DNA of 64,000 bases from Byssothecium circinans (taxonomy: Eukaryota; Ascomycota; Dothideomycetes; Pleosporales; Massarinaceae): positions 369,542-433,541 of the forward strand of contig ML976992.1 of assembly GCA_010015675.1 (NCBI GenBank), in the 5' to 3' direction. The first letter of the stretch is position 1; every line of letters starts with the position of its first letter. The position numbers and the translations under genes were made by a program. This document shows positions 45,655 to 57,100 of this stretch, piece after piece. Below the pieces are notes generated by a model that worked only from the letters and a program-made list of their open reading frames with translations, made no database searches and was not told where the DNA came from.

Positions 45655-46806
45655 ATGTCCTACTTCTTCTCCACGCCGGTGGATATTGATGTCGTCCTCG
45701 AGGAAGCCGACGAGCGCCAAGCGGTTGACGTAAAGCTCGATAAGAACCGGAAAGAGAAGGTACCGCTGTATCTGGACGGGGAGTCGGTCAAAGGGCAGGT
45801 CACAGTCAGGCCAAAGGATGGAAAGCGACTGGAACATACGGGCATCAAAGTTCAGTTCATTGGGACAATTGGTGGGTTGCGCGACAGCCAGCCCTCGAGC
45901 AAGCAGGCAGCTGTATGACTCCAAAGCTGACGGTATGAACGCAGAAATGTTCTTCGACCGTGGTAACCACTACGAGTTTCTCTCCCTTGGCCAAGAGCTT
46001 GCGGCCCCGGGTGAGCTCCAGCATCCGCAGACCTTTGACTTCAACTTCAAGAACGTCGAGAAGCAGTACGAGTCCTACAATGGCATCAATGTGAAACTAC
46101 GCTACTTCGTGCGCGTCACGGTGTCTCGGAGGATGGCAGATGTGGTCAGGGAAAAGGACCTTTGGGTTTACTCGTACCGCATACCGCCGGAGACGAACAG
46201 CTCGATCAAGATGGACGTTGGAATCGAGGACTGTCTGCATATCGAATTTGAGTACTCCAAGTCCAAATACCATCTGAAGGACGTCATAGTCGGGAGAATA
46301 TATTTTCTTTTGGTGCGGTTAAAGATCAAGCACATGGAGCTTTCCATTATCAGGAGGGAAACAACGGGCGCGGCACCAAATCAGTACAATGAGAGCGAGA
46401 CCTTGGTCCGCTTCGAGATCATGGATGGCTCTCCATCGAGAGGTAGAGCACCTACTCCAAGTAGTCACCAATGCTGACGTGTTTCAGGCGAGACTATTCC
46501 AATAAGACTTTTTCTGGGCGGTTTTGACCTTACCCCCACCTTCCGGGAAGTCAACAAGAAGTACTCCACCCGATACTACCTGAGTTTGGTACTCATTGAT
46601 GAAGGTATGTAACACCAAGACTTGTCCCCCTCAGGCGGTTCACGGCCATAAATTCCATGCACTTCCCACCTTCTCAATAGCATGCGGCTAACTTCGCGGC
46701 AGACGCGCGGCGGTACTTCAAACAGTCAGAGATCGTTCTCTTCCGACAAGCCCCCGAGGGCTTGACCCTAGCCCAGGAACAGAACAAGCTGATGGCGGTA
46801 TCGTGA
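45655..46806 (+). CDS. vps26: Retromer subunit VPS26
   Basis: Arrestin-fold subunit of retromer, which returns cargo from endosomes to the Golgi. Exons 45655-45871, 45945-46442, 46488-46604 and 46703-46806; introns 73, 45 and 98 bp; phases match; 311 residues, the family length. Hallmarks in order: STPVDIDVVLEEADERQAVD, YLDGESVKGQVTVRPKDGKR, GIKVQFIGTIEMFFDRGNHY, EFLSLGQELAAPGELQHPQT, GINVKLRYFVRVTVSRR, DVGIEDCLHIEFEYSKSKYH, LKIKHMELSIIRRE, GETIPIRLFLGGFDLTPTFR and RRYFKQSEIVLFRQAPEG. Every expected block is present, so it should be functional. It is divergent from gluconokinase and lies near VPS25. Confidence 0.97.
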
Positions 46807-47681
46807 GCGCGACGTGAGTTCGCAGCGAGTGGGTTTGACGGATTGATGAGACACCGCGCCAAGTATAGCACGACATGATTCTTAAGCTATCGGCGGTAGA
46901 TACGATATTATAATACAGACAGGAAATAATGTTGTATAATTTGATGCATTCGAACATGGCATTTCTTACGCTGCTAAGTGTATAACGAAGATTCCACAGC
47001 CACGGCAATCAGTCTAGCAACATGCGCACTACGGAGTACTTAATGTAGACGTGGGAAAGAACCCCGGCCATCTTCTGTAGACGACGTCCTAACTTACAAC
47101 GATGTACCCAGGTAATTCCACGCAAGAAAGACTTGGCCCTGCTTCTACCGAATTGACAGGCCGCAAAAATCTAGTGTCGATCGCAGAGAACAACAATCTA
47201 AATCCCCAAGAGCTTGACTCCACGTGTGCTCTTCGGACTTTAGGACTTCATCGATTCAGTCCCTCCCACAATGTTCTCGATAGCAACACTTGTCTCGAGG
47301 AAGAATACCGAAACAGCTGTGCAGGTTGATCGTGCTGATATCTGCCCAGTGGATCGGATCCAGTGGAGCCCGGATAGCTTCGCCAGGGCTAGGCAACGTT
47401 CAGCAACGACGACATACAATTGTCAAGCTGAGCAAGTAGCGTGCGAAGCGTTTGCTTCATCAGCCCTTTTTCTGGAAGATTCAATATGAGAAGCCTGATG
47501 GTGAACGCTACAATAATGACGTAGCTACTGCTCCGCGTAACCCCTGGGGGAAGACCCACAGTTCCCAACATCAAAATTCTTAAATTCCCATCAAGGTGCC
47601 CCATGGAATTTTTAACCCTTGAATTCAATTTCAACTCGGTTGCTTAGTTCCTTTTGACGGCGCCTAGATCGGCAAGCCGAA
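46807..47681. other. Gap upstream of MIP-channel gene
   Basis: 875 bp. Overlapping short frames on both strands lack family signals. The promoter of the downstream gene is probably the last 200-300 bases. Confidence 0.45.
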
Positions 47682-49786
47682 ATGTCTACTACAGGTAAGC
47701 ATGCGCTCTCCGCCTAATTGCCATCTCTGTCGCCGAGTCACGTCCGCGCCTCCGCAGCGTTCTCCTTACAAGTGTTTCACGATATGAAACTTCTCGTAAC
47801 CATCCCTAACCATGCACAGAAGAGAAAGCTTCGGGTCACACGAGCCAAGAGGAGCCCGCGTCGCAACCAAGGAGGACCAGCGCATCCTCAAGCTTGAAAC
47901 CGTCGAGTCTACAACACCAGCTATCCTCGCAATCCTCCCGGCAGGCACGACCAGACCATGAAGGTCAATCAAGTTATCGTTTAGAGCGCATTGGGAGTTC
48001 GCGGACCCAGAATGAGAATGAGTCGGAGCGCAGTCGACAACCCTCTACACAGGAGGAGAGGCGAGCGCAAGCCAATGCCCGTAATCTACAGAGCCAGCAG
48101 ACCGAAAAGAAACAAGATGACGGCTTCTACGTCGACAATGATTACTACAATTTTAACCCATGGTACGATCAGGAGCCTAAGAAACCAGTGTTTGGTCTGG
48201 CTCGACCGTTTCCACGGACCGTTCGCCCAGGTATGTTGTGGGGTAAGAAACCCCAAGAAAAAGACACAGACAGTACCGAAGAAGGCCAGCAAGCAGGTAA
48301 GTTTGACTTCATCTCTTTTTCCGGGGACGATCGGTTTGCACAAATGGACGCAACTTCACGTCACATACTCTGCTGTTGTACATTCTTCGATAAGCGAATT
48401 TCTGTAATTTCTTCAACCTGTATACATGATGAAGGGCTAACAATGGTGACAATGTAGAAAGTCGCCCGGTCACGACTCTCCATATACCCTTGGGTGAGGA
48501 AGAACAGTACCCTCCTGAGGTCTTCCAGGCAGAGATTGGAGGCCTGCAATACGAAGTGCGACGGATTCCGCTTCAAAAAGGAGAAGACGACGTCGGACGA
48601 CTATCTACCGGTATTGAGCACGAGGGCGCACTAGATAGCGGCAAAGAAGAACCTCCGTCGCAGATAAGACACAGGTATACATCTGGCTACTCCGGCGGCC
48701 TTCCCGCTGTCAACGAGAATGATTATGCGCAATCTTTCGAGACGTCGCAGACTGAAAAAGAGAAGAAGGAAGTACGCGACCAGGAAGAGCAGGAGCTGCA
48801 GGATTACTACAACAAGTACCGTAACCCTCTAGCCCGACTTCGCGCAAAACATCCCGAGGCACTAGCTGAGTTCCTATGCGTACGTATCCCATGGCACGAA
48901 TATTCTCGCAGCTAAAATGATTAGACTATGATCTATATCTTCTTCGGCATTGCCGGCAGTCTCTATGCCCAGATCTATCCCGCCGCCACTGGAGACTACC
49001 AGACAAAAGCTTGGGCGTGGGGATTGGCAGTCATGGTCGGAATCTACATCGGTGGAGGAGTCAGCGGATCCCACATGTCGCCTTGGATATCCATCACTTT
49101 CTCCATCTTCCGAGGATTCCCGTGGAAGATGTGCCTCGTCTACTGTATCGCACAGATTCTTGCTGGGTTCGCTGCTGGAGCTCTGGCATGGGCGATTTTT
49201 CATGAAGCCATTCTGTACGCTGACCCAGAACTCACGCCCGATAAAACAGGCATGGCATTTTATGCGATTCCACCGTCATACACTTCGGTTACGAGCGCGT
49301 TCTTCAACAACTTCGTCGCATCGGCCATCTATGTCTGTGCCTCGTTCGCCATTGGAGACGACAGTAATACGCCTCCCGGGTCCGGTATGAATTCTTCACA
49401 CTTCCAATGTGCTTTCCGCCACTAACATAACCGCAGGAATGAGCGCCGTCGTCTATGGCCTCCTCACCTACCTACTCTCCATCACCATGGGTTTATACGG
49501 TCTCGGAATCAGTCCGGCGCGCGATCTGGGTCCACGCTTTATTGCTTGGTGGGTAGGCTACGGTAAAGACACTTTTGCGACAGGTTGGTGGGCCTACGGA
49601 CCCATTATCGCAGGCTTCTCTGGGACTCTTGTCGGCGCGCTCATGTACGATGTCCTCATCTTCGCTGGCGGCGAGTCGCCTGTCAATTACAGTTGGCCGA
49701 GTCCTAGAGAAATAAAGTGGAGGATACGAGCGCGGAGAGAGGAGCAAAAGGAGGAATCTAGGAAGCTGGACGTCTCAATGGCGTAA
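47682..49786 (+). CDS. MIP-family channel (aquaglyceroporin-like) with long N-terminus and altered NPA boxes
   Basis: Exons 47682-47694, 47820-48296, 48458-48879, 48925-49384 and 49437-49786; introns 125, 161, 45 and 52 bp; all phases match; 573 residues. The first 304 residues are hydrophilic, acidic and rich in Ser, Gln, Arg and Glu, and are presumably cytosolic, as in Fps1-type channels. Six membrane helices follow (YIFFGIAGSLYAQIYPAATG start). The normal NPA of loop B is SPW at about 356-358 (SGSHMSPWIS), and loop E has SPA at about 483-485 (GISPARDLGPR). The downstream Arg of the selectivity filter (R486) and the conserved ARDLGPR are kept. The end is basic and cytosolic. Fold and family are clear from GLGISPARDLGPR and the glycine-rich helices. 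Transported solute (glycerol, water, acid or none) cannot be stated. Tiny exon 1 (13 bp) is supported by phase and by the family-like start. Confidence 0.88.
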
Positions 49787-50285
49787 AGAAAGTGAAAAGG
49801 AGACTGAAAGAATAGGCGTCGGTAGCATTTGTGTTTGGGTGTTTCGTCTGGAGTAATTATTAGAGGTAATGCTAACTTAGCCTAATGCTTCCTCGTGGGG
49901 AAATTTCGATCAATCAGAGGGCTTCACTCGTGTTACTGTATATGCACTGCTGACGTAATGAGATGTATATTTTCCATCGGCAAGAGTGCACTCGTTCCAT
50001 CTTCAATGCACACCCTTTCCCTTTTCCGATCTTAGATATAAAACCAGCTCCTATGTTCGGACTGATTCTCATTGTATGAGCAGGATTGCGTTCTCTCCAC
50101 GGCATTCTTTCACCCCTTCATAGTTCACTTCCGGTCCAAACGACGTCTCGATTCTTGCGCCCAAAGAACGCTTCACAGGAACTAAACACTTGCCTCTCGT
50201 GTAGACGGCTTGAACAATCCGGACCAGACGAATCGGGCTAGAATACTATTTCCCCTCATATCCAGCTATAATAAACACGACCGCT
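49787..50285. other. Gap between MIP channel and TDT transporter
   Basis: 499 bp containing the 3' end of one gene and the promoter of the next; no separate gene is seen. Confidence 0.5.
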
Positions 50286-51815
50286 ATGGATGAAGAACGA
50301 AACTGCTCCGACGAGCAGAAAGAGCCGGAACATGGAGACAAAGTAGGGATACGAGAACGACTCAAGCACTTCACATGGGCGTGGTTCACCTCGACGATGA
50401 GCACCGGTGGTCTCGCTATCGCTTTGGCGGAAACACCTCATAAATTCCGCGGTATGAAGGCCCTCCTCATCCATATCAACTCAAAGCAAGCAGTCCGGAC
50501 CTTCTTGACTAACATAAATTTATGTCTAGGTCTCTACACCATCGGAGTCATTGTATATCTATTCAACATTGTGCTGTTCGTCATGCTTTGCGCATGCATG
50601 ACGATGAGGTCTATCATTTCGCCGAAACACTTTAAGCGATCGTTTTACCACCCACCCGAGGCTTTCTACTTCGGGTCGTTTTGGCTTAGTGTATGCGTTA
50701 TACTCGGCGGGACGCAGGTTTATGGCGTGACTTATGGGCCTTGTGGTGCTTGGTACGTATCTATTCATACCCGACCATCACGTTTCCAACACCACGATAA
50801 AACATCCAACTACACGTCTGAAAACGAGAATAAAAGCTTTGCAAAAGGATTCGATTAATAGTCGTGATTTTATAGCATAGGTATAGTGAGCTAACTCTCC
50901 ATAGGCTCACAACCACCCTCCGCATCCTCTACTACACCTACGCCGCCCTCTCCCTCCTAAACTCCATCCAACAATACTTCACCTTCGTAACCCGCACCCC
51001 CACCCACCCCATCCCCTTCGCCCCCTCCTGGTTCCTCGCCGGCTACTCCGCAATGCTCACCGGCACGCTCGCCAGCCTGATTGCCAGCTCGCAGCCCGTC
51101 CACCACCGCGTCCCCATCCTGATAAGCGGGCTAGCGTACCAGGGTTTCGGCTGGCTACTCAGCTGTATACTGCTAGTAATGTATCTGTACACGTTGATGG
51201 AAACAGGGTTACCGCCGCCGGCAGTGCGACCGGGCATGTTCATCCCCGTGGGGACGACGGCGTATACGATCGTGGTGCTGATCGGGCTGGTGAGGGCAAT
51301 TCCGGCGGAATATGGGTGGTTTGGGGAGAATCCAGGGGCGGCGCAGGTGTTGAGGACCATGGCGCTTTTCGTGTCTGTTTTTCTTTGGCTGTTCAGTTGT
51401 GAGTGTTTTTTTCCTTTCCACTTCACGCCGTCTTTCGTTTTTCTTTTCGTTTTCTCAGTCCGATTCCTTTTTCTTCCAGCATCTTGTATTAATGTTAACC
51501 TTGATTTAAGTCTGGCTCTTCGCCCTCGCCGTCCTGGCCATTATCGCTGCCCTCATACCCCCGAAACCGGCGAAAATGCCGTTTGCGCTTCCGTGGTGGG
51601 CGTTTGTGTTTCCGAATGTGGGGTTTACGCTTTCTACGGTTTGTATTGGGCAGGAGATGGGTAGTGAGGGGATCTTGTGGGTGGGTAGTGCGATGACGGT
51701 GTTGTTGGTCGCGGTGTGGTTGTTTACGGCGGGGATGTGCGTCAGGGCTGTGGTTTTGGGGAGGATTTGTTGGCCCGGGAGGGATGAGGATGGGGGGATG
51801 TTTAAGGATGAGTGA
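50286..51815 (+). CDS. TDT-family transporter (malate / sulfite type)
   Basis: Exons 50286-50451, 50530-50752, 50905-51398 and 51511-51815; introns 78, 152 and 112 bp; phases match; 395 residues. A short polar N-terminus (ERLKHFTWAWFTSTMSTGGL, the family's first-helix signature) is followed by about ten membrane helices. Typical pieces are LAIALAETPHKFRGLYTIGV, FGSFWLSVCVILGGTQVYGV, ILISGLAYQGFGWLLSCI, GMFIPVGTTAYTIVVLIGLV and FPNVGFTLSTVCIGQEMGSE. The tellurite-resistance/dicarboxylate transporter family includes yeast Ssu1 (sulfite efflux) and fission-yeast Mae1 (malate uptake). The PVGTTAYT and NVGFTLST pattern is closer to the malate group, but substrate is uncertain. It localises to the plasma membrane by family knowledge. 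Confidence 0.9.
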
Positions 51816-54190
51816 GGGGGCGGGATGGGGAGGCCTACGGGGTCCGCGGTGGGTTTTTATGGCCGGGCAGGTAGTTGAGGTATTTGTGGCTTAAGTTAAT
51901 GAATAAATATAATTGCTTTACAAGATAAAAGCTAAACCCCTTAACAAGACCTTTCCCTCCACACATGAATCCATCCTTTCTTCCCATCCATACCATCGCC
52001 GATCCCAGCTCAGACTCACCTGTCAGGACAACATGCAATAACACCTCCATTATACATATTCTCTCCGAATCTCAGATCAAAAACCCCGATACGATCGAAG
52101 CAGATCCCACCGCGGCGCCTCTCACGTGCGATCCATTTAAATTCCCCGAAGAGCCTATGGAATCCAACACATCGCCTCATTTTCTTGGGACCGATTTTCG
52201 ATTTTGAAGGGGCGAAGTGGAGCTGGACCTGCATTACTGTCATGTGCTCATGCGGGTTGTTCCTGAAGCGTCGAGGGCAGCTGCCGGGTGTGCTGCAGGG
52301 GGATGACTCGCGAGGAACACAAGACTTGAGAGAACAAGCGTGATGGGAGAGTGGAGTACGGAGTAGTGAGGGTTGAGGGAGTGATGGTGTGAAGAGAGGC
52401 GGAGAGAGGGGCCGATGATGAAGAATAGGTTGCCGATCTATCCGCCAAGTCACAAGCGCACCGGTCATTATTGTCTTCATCAGGCCTTTTCTTGGCTTTC
52501 CTGTTTTTTCTTTTCTTTTTTGGACTCCCTTTCTCCTGCATGATTGGTCCCTCGAGGGGGAAGAGGAAACAACGTCTAGAATGTGGTAGGTGGAAACAAT
52601 TCTAACGCTCAACGATCTGTCGTGTGGCACATATTCAAAGGCGCGGTAGGACTCTCGGTATGGCTGGGTTATACGCAGGACGTATGGAGGGGTCTTGACT
52701 TGCTCAAGACGGCTTTCGCAGTAGTGGCATTTGCAGGAATGAAAATGAAGGTTCGGCGAAGTCGGAACACGTCAGGCGTGATGGCGATAGCTGTAGTAAG
52801 TGCTCTGTATGCCGCTAGGTCAAGGTTAGGGGAATCGGTAAAGCCAGATCGACGGCAATAGCGCCACTTCGAAGTTCGCATCCACGTTGTGATGCACGTC
52901 TAGTGGTAGGTGTTGCGACGATGTGCGGGGATTCTTCGAGGCGAAAGACTGTTGACGCTGATCTGCTTGCAAAAGCAAGGAGAAGCTCCCAGGCACACCG
53001 GTGTGCGTTTGGGAGTGGCCAACTGGTTCACGCCACCTGACGTTGCTGTCTACAGCTGTTTAGGTTATAATTACCGGTGGTTTATGGAAGAGTGGTGCGT
53101 CGTACTGGACAGCATTCCCCGCAATCTTCATAAGAAGCGTGCTATTGCAGGTACCCGGCTCTGGATGGAGTGAGGAGGTTTTACCCGCGCCTAGCTCCAA
53201 CGGCGGCGTGGCAGCTCTCGGACTCTAATTCCTCAGCATGCGTTCGAAAGGCCGGATATGACGCGGTGCTAGAGGATGCTAGTAGTTGGGTTTCCCGGAA
53301 GATGAGAGGATGGCGTGAGCAAAGTCACGGCCGTGGGAACCAGATGGCACTCCAAATGGAGATTGACAGAGCTGAAACATAGCCCGAGCTATTGCTGCAG
53401 TCTCTCGCGTGGCCGCGACTCGATGCGCCGATAGACTCGTGCAAGTTCAAACTGTACCATTATTGTTCGCCCGGGCATTAGATACTTCTTCTATACAGTA
53501 GCGCGCACGCAACGCTGGGGCGCGTCATCGCGCGTGCTGCAGGGATGTTCGTGGCCTCTCAAGCCCCAAAACTCCAAGTTGAAGATGGTGAAAATGGCAG
53601 AGAAGAGCAAGTAGCACACAGGCGACGACCATCAACGATGCATTGCGCAGGACAGCCGCGACACGCCAGAAGCCTCCAAGCGCTGCACCGGTCGTCTAGC
53701 ACGTCTCTGCCGTGTTCTAACGGCACTGCTCTGCGATCCCGCGGTGGGAGACCCCGGCCGGCACGCCTGCGTCTGCGTCTGCGTCTGCACGGGCGTTGTG
53801 GCGGGCGAATCCTTAAGCAGCCAGGGGGCGCCTCACCAAGCTCACCCCCTCTGCTGCCTTTCTCTGCCTCTGCTTTTACCAGACTTGCAAACACTCGCCG
53901 CGGCCTGCGCATTCTTATCCCTCCCTCCACCTCCTCCCTCTCTGCACGCTCTTTCGCTGGATGAAGCCTCTCCAGGCTAAATCGACCTGCTAGTGCGCCC
54001 GCAGAGCTGCATCCCCGACCAATCGCGCATGACAAACACGCAAATAATTCCCAATAATTCCCAATAATTCCACGCCAACCACCATATCCTCAACTGCCTC
54101 TGCCCCAGACTGCTCGCCCGACCCGCGCGCCGGCTCGCGACCGAGCACGAACCCACACCACACGAGCGGCATCGCTGCGCGCCGGCAGTG
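51816..54190. other. Long gap, 3' flank of transporter and leader of kinesin
   Basis: About 2.4 kb. Candidate frames at 51965-52207, 52016-52630, 52583-52861 and 53545-54035 overlap opposite-strand frames and lack domains, so they are rejected. The right ~600 bases are C-rich and carry a short direct repeat at 54041-54070, fitting a kinesin leader. Confidence 0.4.
54041..54070. repeat. Short tandem repeat, three 10-bp units
   Basis: Three copies of a ten-base unit (cAAATAATTC / ccAATAATTC), the first with one mismatch, in the leader region of the kinesin gene about 120-150 bp before its ATG. Probably replication slippage. Confidence 0.7.
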
Positions 54191-57100
54191 ATGGCCACAC
54201 CTCCAGGCTCGCCGCCGGGCGCTCTCCAGCGTCCCATGAGCGCAATGCTGCGTCCCAACCGCTCGAGCAGCAGAATGAGCATGAGCAGCAAGCAGGGCGG
54301 CTCGCGTGCGTCTGACGAAGACTCCAAGACGGCCGTCAAAGTCGGTAGGTTGCTGTTCACTATCCACTGTCCCCCCCGTCCACCACAGAAACCCTTTGCT
54401 GACCACGATTCACTGCAGCGGTCCGCGTACGCCCTCCACTCAAGCCCGAAGACCCCGGCTTTGACCTGATCCCTCAACGCTTCCGCAGTTCCACCGTCCA
54501 GATCACGTCGCCCTCGAGTCTCGCCGTCGATGCTTCCCACGGCCGCAAGGTCTTCGTCTTTGACCGCGTATTCGGGGAGGACATTGACCAGGAGGGCGTC
54601 TTCGAATACGTTGGCGAGAGCGTCAGTTCATTTGTGCAGGGCTACAATGTCTCTATCCTCGCCTACGGCCAGTCGGGCGCCGGCAAGTCGTATACCATGG
54701 GCACTACCGGCCCCCAGGACCAGAGCAACGTGCACATCATGGGAATAATACCACGCGCAGCAGAGGTTCTCTTCGAAAAGCTCGATGGGCCGAACAAGGC
54801 CGCCGGTTCTGGCATTCGAGCTCCCTCACGCCTGTCCGGCCTCGGGACTGCGCAGTCGATGCACTCCAAGTCGTCGGCCAACAAGAGCTGGCAGCTAAGA
54901 GCAACCTATGTTGAGATCTATAACGAGCAACTTCGCGACCTTCTGATCCCCGAACACACTCCTCTGCATGAGCGCCCCACCGTGACGATCCGCGAGGACA
55001 CCAAGGGGCGTATCCTCCTCACCGGCCTCACCCAGATCACCATTAACTCAGCAGACGACCTTCTCAATGCCCTCAATTTCGGATCCTCCATCCGCCAAAC
55101 GGATTCCACCGCCGTGAACGCAAAGTCTTCCCGCTCACACGCTGTCTTCAGTCTGAATCTTGTTCAGAAAAAGAACGGTTCGGCGCCGTTGACAAAGCGT
55201 GAGAAGCGCATGTCTGTTCCCATCGAAGCCATGTCTGGTCACAACGACAACTGGGTCACGGTTGATAGCAAACTGCACTTTGTCGACTTGGCGGGTAGCG
55301 AAAGGCTGAAAAACACAGGCGCACAAGGAGAACGAGCCAGGGAGGGTATTTCGATCAATGCTGGTCTTGCTAGCTTGGGAAAGGTCATCTCACAGCTGTC
55401 TTCCCGCTCACAAGGCGCACATGTCTCCTACCGCGATTCGAAGCTGACCCGTCTCCTCCAAGACTCGTTGGGTGGTAATGCCATCACCTACATGATTGCC
55501 TGCGTGAACCCGGCAGAGTTCCACTTGAGCGAGACGTTGAACACGGTGCAATATGCTCAACGTGCCCGCGCTATACAGATCAAGCCACAGATCCAGCAGA
55601 CTCACGATGATAGCGACAAGCAAGCAGTCATAGAGAGGTTACGGGCCGAGGTTCAATTTCTGCGTGATCAGATTCGACTTTCTGAGCGGGCGGACAGGAA
55701 GAAGGCTAGCCCCCAAGATCGCATTGAACGACAGCAGGAGCGAGAAATCGAGCTACAAAATTCGCTACTCGATATCCAGGAAAACTACACCGCACTTAGC
55801 GCTCGCCATGCGAAGCTCATCTCGGAAATCACAAAGGCACGTGACAATGAGTCCGCGGAGACACCTATGCTCAAAGATGCCATCGGAGACTCTGCGCTGG
55901 AACGGCTGAAGCGCTCTAACTCGTTCGCTGAAGCTGTGGAATCCGTCGTCCTCGAGTACGAGAAAACCATTCAGACTCTAGAATCTTCACTCTCCAACAC
56001 TAGGTCCTCGCTGTCGGCGAATGAGAGTGAACTCATGGAGAAAGAGACAAGGATTGCATTTTTGGAGAGCCAAACACAACAGCTGCAGGCTCGCATTCAA
56101 AAGGCTCAAGACCGTGAATCTAGCAACGAGGAATATGTCAAGTCGCTAGAGGCTCAGGTTGATAGCTCTACATCTGGTATCGAAAAGAACGACACGACGA
56201 TTACAGATCTTCGAGAGAAGCTACAAAAGGCTCGCGAAAATGAAACCAGCTGCGAGGACTACATTTCCACACTCGAGGAGCGCCTTGCGGAGAACGAGCA
56301 AGAGGCAGAGTTGATGCAGCGGGAGATTGAGCGCCTGAAGCATGTTGTCGAGCGACAGCGCAGCATCGGCAAGCTTGACAATCTCTTGTATGAGCTAGAC
56401 AGCATCCGCCAGACCGAGACAAAGGGTGACGACACCCATGTCAACGGACATTCCAAGCAAGGCAGTGACTCCTCCATCGACAAAAATATTCTGGGAGCGT
56501 CCAACCGTCAATTTAGCAGCAATGTCGATGCAATCGCCGAAGAAGAAGATGGCGAACGTCATTCTACAGCCGGTGCTGTCGCGTCGTCTGCGACCGACAG
56601 GGCTGATGAGCAAGGGGAGGGCCGACATACTCCGGCAGTTGAAACCAGGGAACTTGTCCCGGAGAGGTCCTTGGATCCGCCGGAAAGCCCTGCACAGTCG
56701 AGGTTCGTACAAGACAAGCTGGAAACCGTCAGTCAAGAGCTTTTTGATCTTCGCATGGAACATGAAGGCACCGTGCAGGACTATGATAGGCTCGCGAGTA
56801 AGTACCAAGAGGCATTGCGTACCCTAGCCTCTCTTCAAGATGCCGTGGATGAAGCACGCCATCGAAGACCATCACTTGCGGAGACTTCTCGGCCTACATC
56901 TTTTTTAGCAGACGCGGGGGTGAACGGAAAGGTAGAGGATGGACAACTTTCATCTTCGCGTACATTGTCTGCGGAGTTGTCCTTGGCAGAATCTGGTACT
57001 ATTTCTACTCCGGACGAGGATACGGAGACGGCGACCGAGAACTCTGAAACCGAAACGGTCGAGCAAAAGTCTCACTCTATTTACCTCGCTCGGAACGAGG

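Noticed and set aside
52016..52630. 204-codon minus-strand frame
   Set aside because: Low-complexity Ser/Pro/Arg sequence opposed by other frames; no homology features.
53545..54035. Overlapping 139- and 158-codon frames on opposite strands
   Set aside because: The GC-rich leader of the kinesin gene produces long frames by composition; neither contains a domain.
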